Shown in pieces: positions 16,222 through 22,535 of a DNA stretch of 32,289 nucleotides (within the stretch, counting starts at the first letter, position 1; each line of letters opens with the position of its first letter). The notes below the pieces were generated by a model. The model did no database searches. It worked only from the letters and a program-made list of their open reading frames with translations, and had not been told where the DNA came from. The translations under genes and the position numbers were made by a program. The DNA is from Acetobacteraceae bacterium (GTDB taxonomy: Bacteria; Pseudomonadota; Alphaproteobacteria; Acetobacterales; Acetobacteraceae), in NCBI GenBank assembly GCA_003506895.1, contig DNXO01000091.1, forward strand, positions 1 through 32,289, in the 5' to 3' direction.

Positions 16222-16538
16222 TTACTGATGGTCAAGGGAATGGGAGGGAACGTCCGCGTGCGGCGGTCGGGGCGGTTGGTTATCCGGCTGGCGAGCGGCG
16301 ACGTTTGGAGCGTCTAACGGGTGTCTCAAAACCCATGAATCCGCACTCTGTCTTATTATTTAGGACATTCTGCCTATAACGCGGGGTGAGCTTTTGGTGG
16401 GTCGCGTCAGAGATTTAGTTCGGTACGTCCAGAAACAAGGCGGCCATACTGTGAACTATAGATAAATATAGGAAAATAGTCAATGGCGTTTCGAGGTGTC
16501 GCGATTGGGCTGACCCTGCTTGCGCGGATTTTTTAATT
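16222..16538. other. Gene-free part of the monooxygenase/iclR intergenic region
   Basis: The full gap between the divergent genes is 424 bp, unusually long for this window. The middle is AT-richer around 16340-16490, with short A/T runs such as CTATAGATAAATATAGGAAAA (within 16456-16480) that could host promoters. A weaker partial echo of the operator motif (TTCTGCCTATAACGCGGGG, around 16369-16387) is visible. No credible coding region or RNA gene was found. Confidence 0.4.
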
Positions 16539-16555
16539 TTCTCATAATGCGGGAA
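16539..16555. promoter_or_regulatory. Operator-like motif upstream of the iclR-like gene
   Basis: TTCTCATAATGCGGGAA, ending 24 bases before the ATG of the iclR-like gene; outer arms TTCTC/GGGAA are near-symmetric. It is the second copy of the motif at 16205-16221. A site this close to the start suggests autorepression. Confidence 0.55.
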
Positions 16556-16579
16556 TGATTTACATCCAATGCCCGTGCC

Positions 16580-17401
16580 ATGGATAGCGTGACCCCGGCC
16601 AGCCGACCGGTGTCCGGCGACAGCAGCATCACTCGCGTTCTGGGTGTCCTGGACCTGTTCACGCCGGAAACGCCGGTCTGGACGGTGGATATGCTGGTGG
16701 TGCGGCTGGGGGTGGGCCGAGCGACGGTGTATCGGTATGTGCGGGCGCTGTGCGATGCGGGGTTTTTGGTGCCGGTGGCCGGTGCCGGATATGTGCTGGG
16801 GCCGCGGTTCATCGAGTTCGACCGCAGCATCCGGCTGGCGGACCCGTTGCTGCATATCGTGCCGCCGGTGATGGCGGAATTGCGGGATGTGGTGAACGGC
16901 GGGCAGTTGCTGTGCGCGTTCTATGGCCTGCGGGTGCTGACCGTGCTGCAGGACAAGACCGACCCCAATATCACCATGAGCATGGAGCGGGGGCGGCCGT
17001 TTCCGCTGTTCCAGGGGTCTCCGTCGCGGGTGATCCTGGCGCATCTGCCGACGTATCAGTTGCGGAATCTGGCGTTGAACCAACAGGCCGAGATCGCGGC
17101 GGCGGGGTTGGGGGAGAACTGGGCCGACTTCCGGGATGGGCTGCGGGCGATAAGGCGGGCCGGGTATCTGGCGGCGAGCGATATCGACAAGGCGCTGGTT
17201 GGGATCTCGGCCCCGATCTTTCATGCGCCCGGGGCGGTGGCGGCGAGTTTGTGTCTGGTTCGGACGCGGGAAGGGCTGACCGCGGCTGATGAGGCTTTCC
17301 TGGGCGGCGTGGCGGTTGAGGCGTGTAAGCGGATCTCGGCGGAGTTGCAGGCATTCCGGCCGGGGGAGGGGGCGGCGTTTCCGATTTCCCGGGTGCGGTG
17401 A
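16580..17401 (+). CDS. IclR-family transcriptional regulator
   Basis: A 273-residue regulator. The N-terminal winged helix covers about residues 15-80 (SSITRVLGVLDLFTPETPVW, then RLGVGRATVYRYVRALCDAG as recognition helix, then GYVLGPRFIEFDR). The C-terminal effector domain of about 175 residues follows (ELRDVVNGGQLLCAFYGLRV, RGRPFPLFQGSPSRVILAHL, ISAPIFHAPGAVAASLCLV). It is divergent from the monooxygenase gene, with a shared operator motif in both upstream regions, so the monooxygenase is its most likely target. The last ~46 bases of the gene have a degraded relative at 20700-20744. Confidence 0.9.
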   Translation: MDSVTPASRPVSGDSSITRVLGVLDLFTPETPVWTVDMLVVRLGVGRATVYRYVRALCDAGFLVPVAGAGYVLGPRFIEFDRSIRLADPLLHIVPPVMAELRDVVNGGQLLCAFYGLRVLTVLQDKTDPNITMSMERGRPFPLFQGSPSRVILAHLPTYQLRNLALNQQAEIAAAGLGENWADFRDGLRAIRRAGYLAASDIDKALVGISAPIFHAPGAVAASLCLVRTREGLTAADEAFLGGVAVEACKRISAELQAFRPGEGAAFPISRVR

Positions 17402-17444
17402 AAGGGTGGGATTTGTGTTATGCTGGCGGTTGGGAGATGGGCCG

Positions 17445-17762
17445 ATGGTCGAGAGCGTGACATTGCCGGTGGCTGATGAGGTTCTCGCGATCCTGCGGGC
17501 GCACGAGGCGGAACTGCGAGCGGCTGGGATTGTGCATCTGGCGCTGTTCGGGTCGGTGGCTCGCGGGGAGGCTGGGCCGGATAGTGATATCGATTTGGCG
17601 GTTCAGTTAAATCGTGATGCGCGGCTTGGCCTTTGGGGCCTCGCGGGGTTGGAGGAGCGTTTGTCCGGGTTGCTTGGCCATGCTGTCGATCTGGTGCCAG
17701 AGCCGGTTGAGAAGCGGCGGTTACAGGTGAATATCGACCGGGACCGGTTGCATGCCTTCTAA
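17445..17762 (+). CDS. MNT-type nucleotidyltransferase, MntA-like antitoxin (orphaned)
   Basis: A 105-residue minimal nucleotidyltransferase. The catalytic signature FGSVARGEAGPDSDIDLAV gives Gly36-Ser37 and Asp48/Asp50, all intact. Proteins of this size normally form MntA/HepT (type VII) toxin-antitoxin pairs in which MntA AMPylates the HEPN toxin HepT. The HepT gene should follow with a short overlap. Here only its first codons remain (17752-17793) before the sequence changes character. The antitoxin is therefore likely orphaned, though it could act on a HepT elsewhere. It starts 43 bases after the iclR-like stop. Confidence 0.85.
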   Translation: MVESVTLPVADEVLAILRAHEAELRAAGIVHLALFGSVARGEAGPDSDIDLAVQLNRDARLGLWGLAGLEERLSGLLGHAVDLVPEPVEKRRLQVNIDRDRLHAF

Positions 17763-17793
17763 GTACGATCCGGTGGATATCAGTTTTTATTGA
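17752..17793 (+). pseudogene. 5' stub of a HepT (HEPN) toxin gene, truncated
   Basis: Overlapping the end of the MNT gene in another frame, an ATG at 17752 reads MPSKYDPVDISFY and then stops at 17791-17793. The opening MPSK-DPV resembles common HepT N-termini, and the 11-base overlap with mntA is the normal spacing for these pairs. After about 17780 the sequence turns abruptly AT-rich and no HEPN motif (RxxxxH) follows within the next 300 bases. I read this as a toxin gene cut by the insertion that brought in the kinase module. With only about ten matching codons the call is tentative. Confidence 0.45.
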
Positions 17794-17844
17794 TTCCATT
17801 CATGTATTTATTTTTTTCTCGATGGAGGCTTGGCGTTAGACGCG

Positions 17845-17850
17845 TATAAT
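17845..17850 (+). promoter_or_regulatory. Consensus -10 box upstream of the kinase gene
   Basis: A perfect TATAAT inside the AT-rich leader 17781-17850. No good -35 box is seen at the usual spacing. Transcription would start near 17857, which coincides with an ATG in the kinase frame, so either a leaderless 547-residue product or a 165-nt leader before the ATG at 18022 is possible. Confidence 0.4.
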
Positions 17851-18021
17851 GAGCCCATGTCCGACAAACATCAGGCATGCGCAGTCCGCGCCTTGGGGGC
17901 GCTTGCCGATGAAGATCAGCACCAAGAGGAGTTTCAATTCGTAACGAGCAGGAGTAGTACTGCTGCCGACTGGGGGGCAATTTCGAATCCGTCGACAAGG
18001 GCCGCACCACGGAGTTGTAGT

Positions 18022-19500
18022 ATGCGGTTCAAACTTACCAGGGAATGGGAACTAGGAGCCAGGATTGACGGGGGTGGCTTTGGGCAGGTGTATGCTACGG
18101 CGCCGTCGGATCCGGATGGCGGCTCGTATGTCGTAAAGCTGGTCCCGAAGGCTCCTGGTGCGCAGCGCGAGCTGCTCTTTGTGAATTTTGATGGGGTTCG
18201 GAATGTGGTGCCGATCGTTGACAGCGGGGAGGTTGATGGTCATTGGGCTCTGATAATGCCGAGGGCAGAGGTATCTCTGCGGCAGCATATGACGAAGGCA
18301 GGCGGGCCATTCGACCTCACCACAGCTATTCCGATCTTGGAGGATATCTCCGCCGCGCTGGCAGACCTCGGCGGAAAGGTAGTTCACCGTGACATCAAGC
18401 CCGACAACATACTGTTCCTGAACGGAAAGTGGTGTTTGGCCGATTTCGGGATATCTCGATATGCTGAAGCGACCACTGCCCCCGACACACAGAAGTATGC
18501 GCTATCAGCGCCCTACGCTGCGCCAGAGAGGTGGCGGACCGAAAGAGCAACGGGTGCTACCGACGTATACGCGCTTGGCGTTATTGGGTTCGAACTACTC
18601 TCTGGCTCGCGTCCGTTCATGGGGCCGGCCCTCGAGGACTACCGGGATCAACACTTGCATTTTGATCCGCCAGCACTGAACAATGCTCCTGCCGGAATGA
18701 TGGCGCTCATAGCAGAATGTCTCTACAAATCTCCTGGCGCTCGTCCTTCTGCGGAAAACATGCTTGCACGTCTTCAAACTGCTGCAAGGACGCCGGCATC
18801 TGCCGCACGCGCTCGACTTCAGCAAGTCAATATGCTGGAAGTGGCTCGGCAGAGTGAAATCGCGCGTTTACAATCTGAAGTCCGTTCCGAATCAGAAAGA
18901 AGGCGGGATTTGTTTCAGGACGCCTCGGCAGCCCTGAGGCAGATCGGGGAGGAGTTGAAGGCAACGATCATCGCGGATGCGCCGGCGGCCGACGTTCAAA
19001 GCAGTAGGAGTGGCGCTTGGAGCGTCAGGCTTAACGAAGCCAGACTTATATTTTCCGAAATCAAGGCATCAGAATCAAGTCCATGGGGAGGATGGCAACC
19101 CCCGGCGTTTGATGTTATCGCGTATTCGCACATTGGCGTGGGTATCCCGAAAAGCCGCACCGGTTATGAAGGCCGAGGCCACTCACTCTGGTTTTGCGAT
19201 GCGCGGGAAACTGGCAGGTATGGATCGTTTGAGACCGCATTTATGTATTCGCCGATGATCGGCCGGTCTGGACCGCTCGCGCCATTCGCGATCGACCTGG
19301 GAGAGGGCGCCGCCAGGGCACTCTGGACTGGCATGGCGGAATATCAATTAGCGTGGCCGTTTACGCAATTGGTGGTGGGTGATCTCGGGGACTTCATCGA
19401 CCGCTGGGTAGGCTGGTTCGCTGAGGGCGCAGAAGGTCGCCTGCGGCATCCCAGTATGATGCCGGAGCGCAATTCAGGTGGGTCATGGCGGACGAAATAA
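18022..19500 (+). CDS. Cytosolic Ser/Thr protein kinase with coiled coil and unknown C-terminal domain
   Basis: A 492-residue eukaryotic-like kinase. Kinase domain, about residues 8-255: Gly-rich loop DGGGFGQVY (16-24), Lys39 in VVKLV, catalytic loop HRDIKPDN (122-129), DFG (141-143), APE (167-169), DVYALGVIGFELLSG. All catalytic residues are intact. Residues about 265-315 are a charged coiled coil (QSEIARLQSEVRSESERRRD). Residues about 325-490 form a Trp/Gly-rich domain I do not recognise. There is no membrane segment, unlike typical PASTA or PknB kinases. The ATG at 18022 has a GGAG seven bases upstream; an in-frame ATG at 17857 or TTG at 17830 would add a low-complexity leader. It overlaps the next gene by 16 nt, so they form one unit. 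Base composition is clearly AT-richer than both flanks. Role unknown; phage-defence or stress signalling kinases of similar build exist. Confidence 0.88.
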   Translation: MRFKLTREWELGARIDGGGFGQVYATAPSDPDGGSYVVKLVPKAPGAQRELLFVNFDGVRNVVPIVDSGEVDGHWALIMPRAEVSLRQHMTKAGGPFDLTTAIPILEDISAALADLGGKVVHRDIKPDNILFLNGKWCLADFGISRYAEATTAPDTQKYALSAPYAAPERWRTERATGATDVYALGVIGFELLSGSRPFMGPALEDYRDQHLHFDPPALNNAPAGMMALIAECLYKSPGARPSAENMLARLQTAARTPASAARARLQQVNMLEVARQSEIARLQSEVRSESERRRDLFQDASAALRQIGEELKATIIADAPAADVQSSRSGAWSVRLNEARLIFSEIKASESSPWGGWQPPAFDVIAYSHIGVGIPKSRTGYEGRGHSLWFCDARETGRYGSFETAFMYSPMIGRSGPLAPFAIDLGEGAARALWTGMAEYQLAWPFTQLVVGDLGDFIDRWVGWFAEGAEGRLRHPSMMPERNSGGSWRTK

Positions 19501-20507
19501 AGGGGAATGCCAGTCGAAGCCGCGCCATGTTCGACCACCCCATGATCCAAGTCTGTGCGTTCGACGATGTGCCGCTCGATCGTGATATCTCCCTCATGGA
19601 CGAGTGCTGGATGGCAGAATTTGAGACTGCTCTGGTAATGTCTGTGGAGGAGCGCGGTAAAAGTGCCTATCTGGTTGGTCGCTATGCCGGTGCGGCTGCG
19701 CGCACCATTGGCCGGGAGATGATGGAGCTATCCTGGTATCCAAACGTTCACGACAGATTTCATGAAGTGCATATTACGCTACCACGCAATGAATTCGTCA
19801 CCTGTGTCGCAAGCTGGCAATACGATTATAAGCCGATTGTTTTTGTCAAAAGCGCATGGCTCGATAATTTATATTTCCGCTCCCATTCGGTCTTTGCGCT
19901 GGTCGACGCGATTAACGTAAAGAAGGCATTGCAATGCGGCTCGTTGACAAGGCAAAAGCTGATCGAGCTGCGCGAACGCATCAACGAAATCGCGACTGCT
20001 AATCCTACCGTGGCGTTTATGTCCTTTGCCGATAGTCTGCTGCTAAAAAGCAACTATTCGGTTGGAAAGTACAACAGGCGCATTAAGTACACATACCAAC
20101 CGGAGAAGATAATTCGACTTCTTCCCCATCTTGCGTCTGTGTATAAAGCGGTACTTGGTTTGGATATTTATGCTGTATTCACGCAGGGCAGTAATGAATA
20201 TTACGACGACAGATTGTTATATATTTCTCGATCTAAAAACCATATCTCGTTCAATAGCCTTGGCTTACCATTTGCACAGACTCAAGCGATCGAACATCAG
20301 GCCCGGATGGCCTACAAAGCCGGTCTCCATCCGGCGGCAGATGCCTATCTTGATGAAACATTTTATCATTCTTTGCGGTTTAAGCGGGGATTCGATAAGA
20401 ATAAGGAATCAAAATTTCCATATGTAGCGCCGATGGCAACTAGGTCGAGCTACTATTTTCCTGTCAGCTTTCAGCTATTGGCTGATAACCTTGAGCCGCT
20501 ATCCTGA
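19485..20507 (+). CDS. Uncharacterised protein partnered with the kinase; faint class III nucleotide-cyclase-like pattern
   Basis: A 340-residue soluble protein that I do not recognise as a named family. It starts inside the kinase gene (16-nt overlap, AGGTGG ribosome site), which implies translational coupling. The G+C content drops to about 45% in sampled lines, with many ATA, TTA and AGA-type codons unlike the flanking genes. By eye, residues about 135-275 follow the order of a class III cyclase core: strand with Asp141 (VFALVDAINV), strand pair with Asp183 (VAFMSFADSLLLKS), a helix (LLPHLASVYKAVLG), a strand ending in Gly (DIYAVFTQG), then GLPFAQTQAIEHQAR where cyclases have G-x-x-x-N/A-x-A-x-x-L-E. 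The DIxGF motif is not conserved, so activity is doubtful. It could equally be an unrelated alpha/beta protein. Function is not assigned. Confidence 0.6.
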   Translation: MADEIKGNASRSRAMFDHPMIQVCAFDDVPLDRDISLMDECWMAEFETALVMSVEERGKSAYLVGRYAGAAARTIGREMMELSWYPNVHDRFHEVHITLPRNEFVTCVASWQYDYKPIVFVKSAWLDNLYFRSHSVFALVDAINVKKALQCGSLTRQKLIELRERINEIATANPTVAFMSFADSLLLKSNYSVGKYNRRIKYTYQPEKIIRLLPHLASVYKAVLGLDIYAVFTQGSNEYYDDRLLYISRSKNHISFNSLGLPFAQTQAIEHQARMAYKAGLHPAADAYLDETFYHSLRFKRGFDKNKESKFPYVAPMATRSSYYFPVSFQLLADNLEPLS

Positions 20508-20699
20508 AAAGCGTTCTGATTGCTGCTGCGGCAACGATTTCCCGGTTACCCCGAGACGTGGTTTCCGCCATCGGCGGTCCACAGGGGTAAGTGCGTGGAC
20601 GGTGGGCGAGCCACATACGCGTTAAAATTGCAATTGGCCCGGCGCGAATCGGTCTATTTCCAGAAGTGGCTGCAAACAGCATGTCTCCCGCCTGAGGTG

Positions 20700-20744
20700 T
20701 TCCGGCCGGCAAGGGAACGGTGTTTCCGATTTCCCAAGTGCGGT
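20700..20744 (+). pseudogene. Degraded copy of the 3' end of the upstream iclR-like gene
   Basis: TTCCGGCCGG, a 13-nt variable part, then TTTCCGATTTCCC and GTGCGGT matches 17354-17399, the last codons of the iclR-like gene. The variable part is one base shorter here, so the frame is broken. It lies just outside the AT-rich kinase module, on the opposite side from the intact gene, in direct orientation. It may be a remnant of a paralogous regulator or a trace of the recombination that placed the module. Confidence 0.5.
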
Positions 20745-20967
20745 TAGATGCGCGTGCGGCTGACGCGGAGGATCGCTGCCAACCATCAGCGGTCCTTCAC
20801 AGCTCCTACCGGCTTGGTGGATTTGTTCGAAAATTAAGCGTCTGCCCATAGACAATGTCAGCGGACAAGCGGACATTCGAATCTGGCGCGAAAGAGAGGC
20901 ACCCCTTGAGGCTGTCGAATGTGCTGGTCGGCTTGACCCGCGGTTCGGTCACGGTCAACGTCCCCGT

Positions 20968-20976
20968 AAGGAGGAG
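20968..20976 (+). promoter_or_regulatory. Strong ribosome-binding site deciding the dioxygenase start
   Basis: AAGGAGGAG ends seven bases before the ATG at 20984. It selects this start over an in-frame ATG at 20855. Confidence 0.75.
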
Positions 20977-20983
20977 ACCGTCA

Positions 20984-21829
20984 ATGAGAAACACCCAAAT
21001 TGAGGTCCTGCCAATCGCCGGCGCACTGGGGGCGGAAATTGGCGGCGTTGATGTCGCGCAGGATTTGGATGATGCCGTGATCGGCGACATTCGGCAGGCA
21101 CTGCTGGATTACGGCGTGATCTTCTTCCGCGACCAAAAGCTCGACGTCGATCGGCACAAGGCCTTTACCCAGCGCTTCGGCGAAATCTTCATTCACCCGA
21201 ACTACAACGGGGTCAGTGCCGATCCACAGATCGTCGATATCAGGCGCGAGCCCGGCGACAGGAAGATCGTTGGCGAGGACTGGCACACCGACACCACGAT
21301 GGTGGCGGAGCCGCCGATGGGCGCTATCCTCTACGCCATCGAGGTGCCGCCTTATGGCGGGGATACATTGTTCGCCAACCAGTATCTCGCCTACGACAGC
21401 CTGTCGGACGGATTGAAGCGTACGATCGAGGGCTTGAGGGCGGTGCATACCGACCGCATGGTTGCCGGTCCACAGGCCGGGATGAACGCGCAGCGATCGA
21501 CCAAGGTGCGTGAGGATGCTGACTGGCGCGAAACGATCAGTATCCATCCCGTGGTGCGCACGCATCCGGAAACCGGTCGGAAGCTGCTGTTCGTCAATCG
21601 CTCCTATACTGTCGGCTTCGAGGGCTGGACGGAGGCGGAGAGCAAACCACTTTTGGACTATCTGCTGGAACACGGGCATCGGCCGGAATTCACCTGCCGG
21701 TTTCGATGGGCGAACGGATCGATCGCGTTTTGGGACAACCGCTGCACCAAGCACTTGGCCGTGCATGATGCCGGCCCGTTTCGCCGGATCATGCGCCGTA
21801 CGCAAATTTGCGGCGACGCCGTTTATTGA
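20984..21829 (+). CDS. TauD/TfdA-family Fe(II)/2-oxoglutarate dioxygenase
   Basis: A 281-residue dioxygenase. Iron ligands are visible as the HxD pair His101/Asp103 (DWHTDTTM) and the distal His257 (CTKHLAVHD). The 2-oxoglutarate-binding Arg lies in PFRRIMRR (about 268-274). The opening IEVLPIAGALGAEIGGVDV and LLDYGVIFFRDQKLD are standard for the family. These enzymes hydroxylate small acids such as taurine or aryloxyalkanoates, which then release sulfite or a phenol or alcohol; the actual substrate is unknown. No sulfonate transporter is adjacent; the nearest uptake systems are the Liv-type and TRAP transporters downstream. It lies right of the inserted module and has host-like base composition. 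Confidence 0.88.
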   Translation: MRNTQIEVLPIAGALGAEIGGVDVAQDLDDAVIGDIRQALLDYGVIFFRDQKLDVDRHKAFTQRFGEIFIHPNYNGVSADPQIVDIRREPGDRKIVGEDWHTDTTMVAEPPMGAILYAIEVPPYGGDTLFANQYLAYDSLSDGLKRTIEGLRAVHTDRMVAGPQAGMNAQRSTKVREDADWRETISIHPVVRTHPETGRKLLFVNRSYTVGFEGWTEAESKPLLDYLLEHGHRPEFTCRFRWANGSIAFWDNRCTKHLAVHDAGPFRRIMRRTQICGDAVY

Positions 21830-21901
21830 CCAACCGTAAATCGCCAGTGGCGGACGTTTTGAGTGGGCCTCCGGCCACTGTCGATAACGCCTGGATGTGC
21901 C

Positions 21902-22381
21902 TCAGATCGCTAGCGGACCGTCGGTCTTGATTTCGCTCATGACGAAGAAGGTTCGAACCTGCCGGACGCCGGGCAACGCAATGATGCGCTCGCTGTGCAG
22001 GCGGTTGAAGGCGGCAAGATCACGGACGCGGATGCGGAGAAAGTAGTCAACTTCGCCCGCGACCAGCACGCATTCCAGCACTTGCTCCATGGCACGCACC
22101 GCCTGCTCGAACGCCGCGAAGCTGTCGGGGGTGGATCGGTCCAGCACCACGCCGACGAATACCAACGTGCCCCGTCCGACCGCCTCCGGCGCTAGCACTG
22201 CGCGGACGGCTCGGATCACGCCGCGCTCGAAAAGGCGTTTGGTGTGGGTCCAGCAGGATGCCGGGCTAAGGCCGACCTCCCGAGCGAGGTCGGCGTTGGA
22301 GGTTCGTCCATCGCGTTGGAGGACGCGGAGGATTCGTCGGTCGAGCGTGCTGAGTTCGGCCGCGGGCTTGTCGGCGGGCAT
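21902..22381 (-). CDS. acdR: Lrp/AsnC-family regulator, AcdR-like
   Basis: A 159-residue regulator: helix-turn-helix LSTLDRRILRVLQRDGRTSN then ADLAREVGLSPASCWTHTKR in the N-terminal third, followed by the RAM effector domain (VFVGVVLDRS, ECVLVAGEVDYFLRIRVRDL, IIALPGVRQVRTFFVMSEIK). It is divergent from an ACC deaminase gene, the arrangement known for acdR/acdS, where AcdR activates acdS in response to ACC and represses itself. The symbol rests on this context. The ATG at 22379-22381 is chosen: the longer frame would translate through a large palindrome (22401-22439) that is better read as operator. Confidence 0.8.
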   Translation of the reverse strand: MPADKPAAELSTLDRRILRVLQRDGRTSNADLAREVGLSPASCWTHTKRLFERGVIRAVRAVLAPEAVGRGTLVFVGVVLDRSTPDSFAAFEQAVRAMEQVLECVLVAGEVDYFLRIRVRDLAAFNRLHSERIIALPGVRQVRTFFVMSEIKTDGPLAI

Positions 22382-22400
22382 GTGAATAACCTTCGGAAAT

Positions 22401-22439
22401 TTGGCCATATAGCGAAGGAAGTTCGCATCGTATGGCCAA
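22401..22439. promoter_or_regulatory. Nested palindrome, probable AcdR/Lrp operator
   Basis: TTGGCCATA (22401-22409) is perfectly repeated inverted as TATGGCCAA (22431-22439). Between them lies a second inverted pair GCGAA (22412-22416) / TTCGC (22422-22426). The element sits in the 154-bp divergent acdR/acdS gap, next to the acdR start. Long, multi-arm symmetric sites are usual for Lrp-type proteins. Confidence 0.6.
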
Positions 22440-22535
22440 CCCGGCAACAAACATCGGAAAATGTGCCCCATAAACAAAGCACCTTGGCGGCGCTTCGGTT
22501 CATAATCGACCGACGAAGCCAACCCGGAGTGACCC

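Larger units (their letters stand above)
20508..20983. other. Gene-poor 476-bp right flank of the kinase module
   Basis: Composition returns to GC-rich shortly after 20508. No convincing gene is present. The only recognisable item is a degraded copy of the iclR-like 3' end at 20700-20744. The last 16 bases before the dioxygenase carry its strong ribosome site. Confidence 0.5.

Noticed and set aside
14173..16317. Plus-strand open frame of 714 codons opposite the monooxygenase
   Set aside because: The frame is the reverse shadow of a monooxygenase with intact FAD and NADPH motifs; its own translation is low-complexity.
17780..18010. Minus-strand frame of 76 codons upstream of the kinase, considered as a small partner protein
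   Set aside because: No ribosome site or recognisable motif, and it overlaps the likely kinase leader and promoter.
20520..20747. Plus-strand frame of 75 codons right of the kinase module
   Set aside because: Its end comes from the frameshifted iclR-like remnant and the rest has no family resemblance; not a convincing gene.
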